A DNA stretch of 32,296 nucleotides from an uncultured Geobacteraceae bacterium (GTDB taxonomy: Bacteria; Desulfobacterota; Desulfuromonadia; Geobacterales; CAIOGM01). The stretch lies in NCBI GenBank assembly GCA_903902345.1, contig CAIUUR010000043.1:1-32296 (forward strand), written 5' to 3'. This document shows positions 8,392-16,468 of this stretch, piece after piece. Under the pieces are notes generated by a model. It worked only from the letters and a program-made list of their open reading frames with translations, was not told the DNA's origin and did not search any database. A program made the translations under genes and the position numbers. Position 1 is the first letter of the stretch. The number at the start of each line of letters is the position of its first letter.

Positions 8392-9230
8392 TGAATAGTG
8401 TCGGATTCATGCAGGGTCGTTTGGTGGATCAAATTGATGGAAAAATTCAGGCGTTTCCGTGGAAGCAGTGGGAGCTTGAGTTTCCCCGGGGGGCTGCGTT
8501 GGGTCTGGGCGCCATGGAATGGACCCTGGACCACACGCGGCTGGCGGAGAATCCGTTTGTTACGGCGGACGGTCAGGAGCAGATCCGCGCCTTGATGGCG
8601 CAGTACGACGTTGCGGTTCCATCGGTGACCTGCGATTGTTGTATGCAGGCGCCGTTTTGGAAATGCGCAGGAGCCCGTCGTGGGGAGCTTTTGACCGAGT
8701 TGGATCTCGTGCTGCGGTCCGCAGCAGAATTGCGGGTTCGTTTCGTGGTGATTCCCCTGGTGGACAACGGTGGAGTGGAAAACGACGAGCAGAGAGAGCT
8801 CCTGACGCTTCATCTCATGGCGAGAGCCCCTTTTTTGCGGCATAATGACCTGCAGATCATCTTCGAAACCGACTATGATCCCATAACATACGCTTGGTTC
8901 ATGGAGCAATTGCCCGAGGACGCTTTCAATATCAACTACGACATGGGTAATAGCGCCAGCCTGGGTTTTGATCCCCTAGAGGAATTTGCCGCCTATGGTG
9001 AACGTATCGTTAATGTGCATGTGAAGGACCGGTTGCGTGGAGGCGGTACCGTTGCACTTGGGGCCGGAGCGGTTGATTTCGATCGAGTGTTCGCAGGCCT
9101 TGCGCGTCAAAGGTACTCCGGAAATTTCATCCTGCAAACGGCCAGGGCAGCCGATGGGGCGCATGAGTCGACGTTAGCCGAATATCTCCGGATGGTGACC
9201 ACGTTATGGCGACGTTATTATGAACCTTGA
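8391..9230 (+). CDS. TIM-barrel sugar isomerase/epimerase-like protein (AP-endonuclease-2 superfamily)
   Basis: 279 aa starting at the ATG that overlaps the previous stop (TAATG at 8389-8393). The N-terminus VGFMQGRLVDQIDGKIQAFP is that of a xylose-isomerase-like TIM barrel subfamily met in polysaccharide loci. Likely metal and catalytic positions are Glu159 (IIFET), Asp184 (NYDMGN) and His210 (NVHVKD). The fourth position, Glu in sugar epimerases of this superfamily, appears to be Gln249 (ILQTAR). It probably interconverts a ketose/aldose or epimerises a small sugar or acid intermediate of the operon. The start of the next SDR lies 11 bases inside its 3' end, so translation is likely coupled. 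The substrate is unknown. Confidence 0.8.
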   Translation: MNSVGFMQGRLVDQIDGKIQAFPWKQWELEFPRGAALGLGAMEWTLDHTRLAENPFVTADGQEQIRALMAQYDVAVPSVTCDCCMQAPFWKCAGARRGELLTELDLVLRSAAELRVRFVVIPLVDNGGVENDEQRELLTLHLMARAPFLRHNDLQIIFETDYDPITYAWFMEQLPEDAFNINYDMGNSASLGFDPLEEFAAYGERIVNVHVKDRLRGGGTVALGAGAVDFDRVFAGLARQRYSGNFILQTARAADGAHESTLAEYLRMVTTLWRRYYEP

Positions 9231-9969
9231 GTTGGCGGATAAAGTCGCGCTGGTGACCGGATCGTCCAGCGGCATCGGTCGCGCGATCGCCGCCTTGCTC
9301 TGCGAGGAGGGGGGGCGCGTAGTCATGAACGGTCGCCATGAAGAGTTGTTGTTCAACGTCGCCGCCGTCCATGGCGCGCAGGCGGTAGTCGGCGATGTCT
9401 CCACCGAAACAGGCGCAGACGCCGTCGTTAACCAAGCCGCAGCTATTCATGGGGGGCTTGACATCGTCGTCTGCAATGTCGGCACGGGAGCATCAGTCGC
9501 GCCGGGCATGGAGAACGAACAAGAATGGCTGAAGATGCTTCAGTTAAACTTGTTGTCGACCACTAATGTAGTCGCCGCGGCACGCCCCTACCTGAGCGCC
9601 CGAGGTGGTGTTATTCTCTGCATTTCTTCCATCTGCGGTAGTGCTGCTCTCGGTGCGCCCATCGCCTACTCCGCCGCCAAGGCCGCACTCAATAGCTTTG
9701 TGCGGGGAGCGGCGCGCTATCTGGCCAAGGAGAACATACGCATTAACGCCCTTGCTCCGGGAAATATTCTCTTTGAGGGATCCACCTGGGACCGGAAGCT
9801 GGCCACCGCACCGGAAGAGGTCGCCTCCATGCTTGCCGCTGAGGTGGCGCTGGCTCGACTGGGGACACCCCGCGAGGTCGCCGCAATGGCGGTTTTTTTG
9901 TGCTCGCCCCTGGCCGGTTTTTCCACGGGAGGCCTCTTCGTCCTCGACGGAGGCCAATTGCGTGGTTGA
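9220..9969 (+). CDS. Classical SDR oxidoreductase
   Basis: 249 aa. The nucleotide-binding motif TGSSSGIG lies at residues 13-20. The NNAG position reads CNVG (about 85-88). The catalytic residues are Ser137 (CISSICG), Tyr150 and Lys154 (YSAAK). It ends with GLFVLDGGQLRG, as in FabG-like SDRs. It overlaps the TIM-barrel gene by 11 bases, so it belongs to the same operon. It is only distantly similar to the SDR at 7645, so the two are unlikely to be simple duplicates and probably act on different steps. The likely role is NAD(P)-dependent keto/hydroxyl interconversion on an unidentified sugar-acid intermediate. Confidence 0.88.
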   Translation: MNLELADKVALVTGSSSGIGRAIAALLCEEGGRVVMNGRHEELLFNVAAVHGAQAVVGDVSTETGADAVVNQAAAIHGGLDIVVCNVGTGASVAPGMENEQEWLKMLQLNLLSTTNVVAAARPYLSARGGVILCISSICGSAALGAPIAYSAAKAALNSFVRGAARYLAKENIRINALAPGNILFEGSTWDRKLATAPEEVASMLAAEVALARLGTPREVAAMAVFLCSPLAGFSTGGLFVLDGGQLRG

Positions 9970-10000
9970 TCCATTTCCCCTTGAAGGAGGATTCAGATCA

Positions 10001-10843
10001 GTGCAAAAATCCAACAGAGGATTTGAACTGTTCGATCTGACCGGTCGAGTCGCCATAATCACGGGGGGTGGCGGCATGCTCGGTTACCAGCATGCCGCCA
10101 CCGTTGCGGGGCTTGGCGGGACGCCGGTGTTGATCGATATCAGCACACAGGGCTTGCAAAAAAACAGTGCGCTTTTGCACGCCGAATTCGGGAACGAAGT
10201 ATTGTCGCTGGAAGTTGATATTACTGCTCCGGAATCGGTGCAGGCATCCCTGGTTGAGGTGCTGGAGCGTCATAACCAGGTCGATATCCTGATTAACAAC
10301 GCTGCCCGAAATCCCATGATGGAGGAGAGCGCCGGCGTGGATTTTTCGCGTTTGGAAAATTTTCCGGCCGATCAATGGCGCCTCGATCTCGCGGTGGGGC
10401 TGGGCGGTGCGTTCAACTGCTCCAAGGCATACGGCGGCTGGATGGCGGCGGCCGGTCGCGGAGGGGTGATTATCAATATCGCTTCGGATCTGGGAGTCAT
10501 TGCCCCGGATCAGAGGTTGTACAAAATTTCCGGTCGCGAAGATCATTTGCAGCCGGTAAAACCGGTTACCTATTCCGTTGTCAAGCATGGTTTGATCGGC
10601 CTGACCAAATATCTGGCGACTTACTGGTGTGATCAGGGTATCCGCTGCAATGCGCTCTCACCGGGTGGCGTTTACACGGGGCAGAACGAGCTTTTTGTCC
10701 GGAATCTGGTCAAGTTGATCCCCATGGGCCGGATGGCCGAGCCGGATGAATATCGGGGCGCCATCGCCTTTTTATGTTCCGATGCATCGAGTTATCTTAA
10801 CGGCGCCAATCTGATCGTTGACGGAGGACGCAGTGTCTGGTGA
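10001..10843 (+). CDS. PtmA-like SDR oxidoreductase
   Basis: 280 aa from the GTG at 10001, chosen because AAGGAGG (9984-9990) sits ten bases upstream and because the protein begins right before its Rossmann motif (TGGGGMLG, residues 21-28). The open frame further upstream merely overlaps the previous SDR. NNAARN is at 99-104; the catalytic residues are Ser162, Tyr191 and Lys195 (YSVVK). The 28-residue gap between Ser and Tyr, with GVIAPDQRLYK inside, is longer than usual. It matches what I recall of PtmA of Campylobacter (flagellin nonulosonate locus). That link supports a nonulosonate-like product for this operon, with a NeuB-like enzyme at its head. The exact reaction is not known. Confidence 0.85.
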   Translation: MQKSNRGFELFDLTGRVAIITGGGGMLGYQHAATVAGLGGTPVLIDISTQGLQKNSALLHAEFGNEVLSLEVDITAPESVQASLVEVLERHNQVDILINNAARNPMMEESAGVDFSRLENFPADQWRLDLAVGLGGAFNCSKAYGGWMAAAGRGGVIINIASDLGVIAPDQRLYKISGREDHLQPVKPVTYSVVKHGLIGLTKYLATYWCDQGIRCNALSPGGVYTGQNELFVRNLVKLIPMGRMAEPDEYRGAIAFLCSDASSYLNGANLIVDGGRSVW

Positions 10844-10915
10844 TGACGTATGGTGGGCGGAGACTACGGACAATATTGACATATTCAAAAGAGATATGAT
10901 TGTGAGTAATGAATA

Positions 10916-12889
10916 GTGCATATCCGTAATCGTATTAATTCCGGTATAACTATCGTGAAGCACCTTCACACGAGTAAAGTGTTCGCCGCAATTTTATATG
11001 TCACCTTTTTCTGTCTTGCTTACCTATGGGCATTTTTTTTAAGTGGAACCGAGTTGCCGGATTTACGTTATGCCGACAAAACATTTCCGCTGATTCTGAC
11101 GTATGCCCTTGAAACAAAAATGCAATTCGGTAAGGATATAGTTTTTACCTATGGTCCTCTCGGTTTTTTGAATACTGTCGCAAGCCAAGGAGACCTTATT
11201 GCGGTGAGGACTCTGTTCGCCTTCTTTTGGAGTGGTGTTGTTGCGTGGTCTGTCGTAAAAGTTGGGCGGAAATTGACACTGTTCGCCAGGTTAATTTTTA
11301 TAAGTTGGTTTTTTTTGTACCCGCTCCAGATTACCGCCTACCCTCTGGACACCCATTCACTTCTCGTAATTGCGGTGAGTTGTTTGGTTCTTACTGGTGC
11401 TGTTGCGGAACAGAAGATCGAGTCACTGGTATATGTTGTAGTTCTTGCAGTGCTGTGTCTTGTTAAATTGACTTTTCTTGTATTGGTGTTTTTTGTCATT
11501 GCTTTGTCACTTCTTGCTCATTTCGTGAAGCGTGACTATAACGTCGCCCTCTCACTACTGTTTTTTTTCGGAATTATAGCGCTTTTTTTATGGATTTTAA
11601 CTGGTCAGGACCCAGGAAACTTCATTTCCTGGATCCTGACCAGTTTTCAGATAACATCAGGGTATACGCAGGCCATGTCTCTCATGCCTGAGATGCATAC
11701 GTTACTATTCAGCGGGACAGCCCTGCTTCTGTTTTCTTTAACGTTTGGTATTATTGCACTGCGTGGCAACGCAGATTTGGGTAAGGCTGTATTTATTGTG
11801 ATTTTATTGTTAAGCGTATTTGTTTCGTGGAAACATGGATTTGTAAGAGCCGACGATCATGTTTATATATATATGTATTATCTGCCTTTGGCTTTCAGCT
11901 TTTTATTTCTGAAGGAGCTTATACAAAATACAACATCCAACGAGATTAAGATTTTACAAGTCATGTTATTGTTGTCAGTTTTTTGTTGTAGTGCCGGAAC
12001 GTATTTTTGTAATCATCAGGCACGTCCTTTTTTTGTGCTGAAGCAAAATATTAAAGCAAAACTTGTAACTATAATGCGAGCTGCCACCGGAAGAGTTTCT
12101 GAAAACTACGGAGTAGTAATTCCTGGTTGGATAAAGGAGCCTGATTTTGAACACGCAAAGTTCAAAGTAGGCCGAGAAAGCTTGGATATTCTTGGCTATC
12201 AACAATTGATAGCTTTTTCAGGTAAATTTAAGTACACGCCAAGACCGATTATTCAGTCGTATTCTGTGTATACTCATCAATTACAGGATTTAAATCTTAA
12301 TTATTACAAGAGCAAACATCGCCCCAAATGGTTGGCCTACCAAGTCGGTGCGATAGATGGGAGATTTCCGCTTCTCGAAGATGCTACCGTACTACCATAC
12401 ATTCTCTGTAATTATCAATTGGAGATCCAGGAACATGACTTTCTGTTTTTTCATGATACGGGGAGGTTTGATGCGGTTCATCCATCACTCCTGCACAAAA
12501 TACAACTTGCTTTTGGCAAACGTTTGAGCCTGTCGCAATTCGGCGGCGACCCGTTAGTGATGAATGTTTACATGGAGCGAACGTTATTGGGCCGTATGAT
12601 CGGCTTTTTTTATCAGCCACCTCAGGTAACTATGGTTGTAACGGTTGATGGTCGTCTCAGAAAATATCGCTTCATTCCTGCCATGGCTGAACGAGGCGTC
12701 ATGATCAGTCCATTTATTGCTGAAAACGCAGACCTGATTGATGCGTTGGAAAAAAACAGGTACAAGATTCCTGAAAATATCGAGTTTGATCTGGAATGTT
12801 TTCCGTTAAAAAATCATAAATCCATTGCCAAATACCTGTATGCTGAAAATTTTACAGTAGAAATATATCGAATTAACAAATTTCACTGA
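10916..12889 (+). CDS. Large polytopic membrane protein with C-terminal soluble domain, function unknown
   Basis: 657 aa from a GTG at 10916; a GTG at 10955 is an alternative and neither has a convincing ribosome site. About ten to twelve hydrophobic helices occupy residues 20-370, with acidic loop text such as SGTELPDLRYADK after the first helix and KHGFVRADDHVYIY in the middle. A mostly hydrophilic region of some 280 residues follows. The arrangement recalls GT-C glycosyltransferases or O-antigen polymerase/ligase-like proteins, but I recognise no specific family. The gene is clearly AT-richer than the operon before it and sits just upstream of wzt, suggesting a separately acquired block. 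A role in periplasmic glycan transfer is a guess. Confidence 0.7.
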   Translation: MHIRNRINSGITIVKHLHTSKVFAAILYVTFFCLAYLWAFFLSGTELPDLRYADKTFPLILTYALETKMQFGKDIVFTYGPLGFLNTVASQGDLIAVRTLFAFFWSGVVAWSVVKVGRKLTLFARLIFISWFFLYPLQITAYPLDTHSLLVIAVSCLVLTGAVAEQKIESLVYVVVLAVLCLVKLTFLVLVFFVIALSLLAHFVKRDYNVALSLLFFFGIIALFLWILTGQDPGNFISWILTSFQITSGYTQAMSLMPEMHTLLFSGTALLLFSLTFGIIALRGNADLGKAVFIVILLLSVFVSWKHGFVRADDHVYIYMYYLPLAFSFLFLKELIQNTTSNEIKILQVMLLLSVFCCSAGTYFCNHQARPFFVLKQNIKAKLVTIMRAATGRVSENYGVVIPGWIKEPDFEHAKFKVGRESLDILGYQQLIAFSGKFKYTPRPIIQSYSVYTHQLQDLNLNYYKSKHRPKWLAYQVGAIDGRFPLLEDATVLPYILCNYQLEIQEHDFLFFHDTGRFDAVHPSLLHKIQLAFGKRLSLSQFGGDPLVMNVYMERTLLGRMIGFFYQPPQVTMVVTVDGRLRKYRFIPAMAERGVMISPFIAENADLIDALEKNRYKIPENIEFDLECFPLKNHKSIAKYLYAENFTVEIYRINKFH

Positions 12890-12949
12890 AATGGAACGGG
12901 TGTATCGGATTTGTGTACGATGCCAATTTACTGATTTGGTGGTGAATCA

Positions 12950-14158
12950 ATGTCGGACGTTTTGCTTAAGGTTGACTTTCTGTCTAAAAAATTCTGCCGC
13001 AGTCTCAAACGATCACTCTGGTATGGTTTAAAGGACCTCGGTAGCGAAATGCTTGGACATCGTCATGAAAATAATGATGTGTTGCGAAAAAATGAATTCT
13101 GGGCCGTTAAGGATATGAGTTTCGAGTTGAAACGCGGGGAGTGCCTGGGGCTCATTGGACACAACGGCGCCGGAAAAACCACTCTGTTGCGAATGCTCAA
13201 TGGTTTGATTAAGCCTGACCAGGGGCGAATAGAAATTCGTGGTTCCATAGGAGCATTAATAGCACTTGGCGCGGGATTCAATCCGATTTTAACCGGACGG
13301 GAAAATATTTACGTCAACGGGTCAGTATTGGGCCTGAGCAAATCAGAAATAGATGACAAAATCGAGGAAGTAATAGAGTTTTCAGAAATGAGTGCTTCCA
13401 TAGATTCTCCGGTGCAAAATTACAGCTCAGGAATGACCGTACGGCTAGGATTTGCGACGGCAGTTCTCCTTATTCAGCCTGACATTTTGTTTCTCGATGA
13501 AGTCCTGGCGGTGGGAGATATCGGATTTAGCATAAAATGCCTCAATGTTGTACAAAAACTCATTCAGAAATCAGCGGTCGTATTCGTTTCTCATAATATG
13601 CAGTTAGTTTCCATGTTTTGTACTCGGGTTATCGTGATGGGCGAAGGAATGTCCTTGTTCAGTTCTCAAAAGGTAGAAGAGTCAATAGACTTCTATTATT
13701 CACTGTTTGACCAAGGTGTGTTGGTTTTGGGGAGTGGCGGGGCAGAAATGCTGAAATATTCATTATTCGTAAACGACAGGTTGATTGATCCGCAAGCAGA
13801 ACGTCTCAGGGCCGGTGATAGTATCGATATATATCTTGAATTCAGGATACTTGATGCTGATGTGATTGCCGAGTTGTTGATAAGTATAAATGAAATATCA
13901 ACTAAAACAGTCATCTGCTATCCGTTGATCGAAAATGATTTTGGCGTCCACGAATTTTCGCAGGGGCAGTATGACGTCAAAGTGCCTCTTGGCGCCTTGG
14001 ATCTCAATGCCGGTAAGTATTCATTCGGGATTCTGCTACGCGATAAGATAACTAACAAGATACTTTCATCGGTTCAGTGTGCGTTGCCTTTTCAAGTTAT
14101 AGCTGAAACTCTCTATTGGAGTCCGGTTGTCAGACCAACTTGTGCGAAGCTCGTATGA
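12950..14158 (+). CDS. wzt: O-polysaccharide ABC transporter ATP-binding protein with C-terminal cargo-recognition domain
   Basis: 402 aa. The nucleotide-binding domain has Walker A GHNGAGKTT (residues 70-78), the signature YSSGM (158-162), Walker B ILFLDE (179-184) and the H-loop SHN (His215). The unusually long N-terminal stretch before Walker A and ALGAGFNPILTGREN are hallmarks of the polysaccharide (Wzt/TagH) branch. Residues from about 250 on form the beta-sandwich Wzt-C domain, which in E. coli O8/O9a binds the modified end of the finished O-chain. It energises export of lipid-linked polysaccharide across the inner membrane. Its partner permease Wzm is not in the window. The stop overlaps the next gene's ATG (ATGA at 14155). 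Confidence 0.92.
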   Translation: MSDVLLKVDFLSKKFCRSLKRSLWYGLKDLGSEMLGHRHENNDVLRKNEFWAVKDMSFELKRGECLGLIGHNGAGKTTLLRMLNGLIKPDQGRIEIRGSIGALIALGAGFNPILTGRENIYVNGSVLGLSKSEIDDKIEEVIEFSEMSASIDSPVQNYSSGMTVRLGFATAVLLIQPDILFLDEVLAVGDIGFSIKCLNVVQKLIQKSAVVFVSHNMQLVSMFCTRVIVMGEGMSLFSSQKVEESIDFYYSLFDQGVLVLGSGGAEMLKYSLFVNDRLIDPQAERLRAGDSIDIYLEFRILDADVIAELLISINEISTKTVICYPLIENDFGVHEFSQGQYDVKVPLGALDLNAGKYSFGILLRDKITNKILSSVQCALPFQVIAETLYWSPVVRPTCAKLV

Positions 14159-15105
14159 AAGAGTTATCGTTATCACGGAATATGTGTAAAGACAGTGTTA
14201 AGCTCAGCATTTTACTTGTGAGTTATAACCATAATGAATACATAGACGAATGTCTTGACGGCATATTGATGCAGAAATTTTCATGCAAGTATGAAATTAT
14301 AGTTGCTGATGATTGTTCGGATGATGAAACTCTCGAAATTATAAAAAACAGGCTATCGTTAGCTAGTATAGAGTATGTAATAGTGCCCAGCGATATCAAC
14401 CTCGGAATTGTCAAAAACTACCAGACCAGCTTTTCGTATTGTCGTGGTGAGTATATCGCCATTATAGAGGGAGACGATTATTGGACAGATCCAGAACGGC
14501 TCGAAAAACATGTCAAATTTTTAGATAGTCATAGAGAGTGCGTACTAAGCTTTAACCGGTTTGCGCGGTTTGATGGCAGGCTGTCTCGATTTGAAGTGGT
14601 CGATTGGTCTGTTCCTGATGATTTTGAATACATTACCACGAGCATGATGGCGCAAGGAAATCGTATCGGTAATTTGTCTGCTTGCGTTTTGAGGCGCTCC
14701 GCCGTTGAAAGATTGAAGCCGGATTTATTTGAAATGGAAATAGCCGATTGGATGCTCGGTATGGCGTTAGGTGGGTCTGGGTTGATTGTTTATCTGAAGG
14801 ATGTCATGTCAGTTTACAGGATTCATAGTCAGGGGCAGTGGTCGGCTTTTTCTGAGCAGGAGCAAAAGTGCAAGATAATGGAGTTAATAGATATATATGA
14901 TACCTATCTCGGGTACAAATTTTCCGCAGAATTCACAGCATATAAAGAACGCTTGAGCTCTCCTGACAACTATAGACACGTGCCGGTACGTGAAACTAAC
15001 TCCGTGCTGCTTGTACTATTGAGAGTGGTAGTTACCTGCCTGAAGGTTTTAGTGCCGATGACGCTAAAGAATAAAATTAAAAAAATTATATTCCAAATCA
15101 AGTAA
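14155..15105 (+). CDS. Family 2 glycosyltransferase (GT-A)
   Basis: 316 aa from the ATG overlapping the wzt stop; a second ATG at 14182 is possible. The GT-A core reads LSILLVSYNHNEYIDECLDG, then VADDCSDDETLEI and IIEGDDYWTDPERLEKHVKFL, which is a GT2 subgroup typical of O-antigen loci. The same subgroup occurs twice more in the window (20248 and 22851), but this copy is more divergent. The segment VYRIHSQGQWS near residue 225 is the usual end of the catalytic domain. A hydrophobic stretch near the C-terminus (LVLLRVVVTCLKVLVPM) may anchor it to the inner membrane. AT-rich like wzt. Donor and acceptor are unknown. Confidence 0.9.
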   Translation: MKELSLSRNMCKDSVKLSILLVSYNHNEYIDECLDGILMQKFSCKYEIIVADDCSDDETLEIIKNRLSLASIEYVIVPSDINLGIVKNYQTSFSYCRGEYIAIIEGDDYWTDPERLEKHVKFLDSHRECVLSFNRFARFDGRLSRFEVVDWSVPDDFEYITTSMMAQGNRIGNLSACVLRRSAVERLKPDLFEMEIADWMLGMALGGSGLIVYLKDVMSVYRIHSQGQWSAFSEQEQKCKIMELIDIYDTYLGYKFSAEFTAYKERLSSPDNYRHVPVRETNSVLLVLLRVVVTCLKVLVPMTLKNKIKKIIFQIK

Positions 15106-15171
15106 ATGGTTAAGATATGGTCGTTGTCGTTCCGGTTTATATGCCGGCCTGCCTGCAATGGAGTTTTTTAG

Positions 15172-16224
15172 ATGCGATCAGTTATGGTTACCGGCTCATC
15201 AGGTCTTATCGGTTCAGAAGTCGTCGCTTTTTTTCATAATCTCGGTTTTACGGTTTACGGTATCGACTGCAACCAGCGTGCGCACTTCTTCGGGCCGCAG
15301 GGAGACACGCGCTGGAGTCAGCGGCGTCTGGTAAATTTATTCCCGAACTTCCGACATTGCGAACTGGATATTCGCGATCGTCAGGGAGTCCTCGCGTTGG
15401 TGAAGGAGTTGACGCCTTCAGGTATAATCCACACTGCAGCCCAGCCATCCCACGATCTGGCCGCAGCAATCCCCTTCGATGATTTTGACACCAACGCCGT
15501 GGGCACCCTGAATCTGCTGGAATCGGCGCGACAATTTTGTCCCGAGGCGCCATTCATACATATGTCTACCAACAAGGTCTATGGCGACCTTCCCAACCGC
15601 ATCCCGTTGGTGGAGTTGCAGAGTCGCTGGGATTATGCCGACTCTGTCTACAACAATGGAATAGCGGAGAGTTTTTCAATCGATCAGTCCCAGCATTCAC
15701 TCTTCGGAGCCTCCAAGGTTGCGGCGGATGTGATGGTTCAGGAATATGGCCGCTACTTCAATATGCCGACCTGCTGCCTGAGGGGTGGTTGCCTCACCGG
15801 TCCCAATCATTCAGGTGTCGAACTGCATGGATTTTTGAGCTATCTCGTGATGTGCAATCTGGAAGGGCGAGAATACCGTGTGTTCGGTTACAAAGGCAAG
15901 CAGGTGCGCGACAACATTCACTCCGAGGATGTCGCCCGGTTTATTCATGCTTTCTTTGCTAATCCCCGCTGCGGCGAGGTTTACAACCTGGGAGGGGGCA
16001 AGGAAAATTCCTGCTCTGTTCTTGAAGCTTTTTCACTGGTAGAAGAGTTCAGCGGCAAGAAGCAACTGTATACGTATGTCGAACAGAACCGAATCGGCGA
16101 TCATCTCTGTTACTACAGCGATTTGACCAAGATGAGGGCGCATTATCCGACGTGGGGCGTTACTAAATCACTGGCGCAGACAGTTAAAGAGATCGTGCAT
16201 TCCTGGCAGCAGCGTCTGAAATAG
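15172..16224 (+). CDS. CDP-tyvelose 2-epimerase-like extended SDR with Phe at the catalytic Tyr position
   Basis: 350 aa. The Rossmann motif TGSSGLIG is at residues 7-14, HTAAQPSHD at 87-95, and the active-site Ser/Thr at 132-133 (MSTNKVYG). Residues 178-182 read FGASK, so the usual catalytic Tyr of YxxxK is Phe here while the Lys (182) stays. The segment [18 protein letters not shown] and [13 protein letters not shown] match the RfbE/NAD-epimerase subgroup often found in O-antigen clusters. It probably epimerises or otherwise modifies a nucleotide-linked deoxy sugar using tightly bound NAD. It is paired with a second extended SDR at 16469, separated by 244 bases. GC content rises again relative to the block before it. 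Confidence 0.85.
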   Translation: MRSVMVTGSSGLIGSEVVAFFHNLGFTVYGIDCNQRAHFFGPQGDTRWSQRRLVNLFPNFRHCELDIRDRQGVLALVKELTPSGIIHTAAQPSHDLAAAIPFDDFDTNAVGTLNLLESARQFCPEAPFIHMSTNKVYGDLPNRIPLVELQSRWDYADSVYNNGIAESFSIDQSQHSLFGASKVAADVMVQEYGRYFNMPTCCLRGGCLTGPNHSGVELHGFLSYLVMCNLEGREYRVFGYKGKQVRDNIHSEDVARFIHAFFANPRCGEVYNLGGGKENSCSVLEAFSLVEEFSGKKQLYTYVEQNRIGDHLCYYSDLTKMRAHYPTWGVTKSLAQTVKEIVHSWQQRLK

Positions 16225-16468
16225 TGAAAAATGTTTTTTCTCAGCGATGGCGTGGGGTTGCTCAACGTTTTCAGCCGGGATTAGATGCTTTTTTTTGTTT
16301 CTGTCGTGTTAGCCGTTACCTTCTTGAAATAAGTTGACGATTATGTGAGAATGATTTCCTTGAAGAGAGTGAGACGTTAATGCGTGACAGGGGACGCCGG
16401 CTTGTCCTTTGAGTTTCTTTGCTGCGATCGCATATGTTCAGAGACCTAAAAAAGGCCGCACGCCCAGC
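16225..16468. other. Intergenic region, 244 bases, no gene seen
   Basis: The region is AT-richer than either neighbour. It has no convincing ORF or strong terminator hairpin. A TGGC-to-TTGC pair at 16248-16260 resembles a sigma-54 promoter but has the wrong spacing (see rejected items). Confidence 0.5.

Noticed and set aside
9605-10000. In-frame extension of the PtmA-like SDR to give 412 residues
   Set aside because: It lies within the previous SDR gene in another frame and shows no SDR homology; the GTG at 10001 with AAGGAGG is convincing.
10876-10900. TTGACA and TATGAT before the large membrane protein gene
   Set aside because: The boxes match well, but the spacing is only 13 bases, too short for a normal sigma-70 promoter.
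16248-16262. Possible sigma-54 promoter (TGGC...TTGCT)
   Set aside because: Only nine bases separate the GG and GC elements instead of the required ten, and no activator site is evident.
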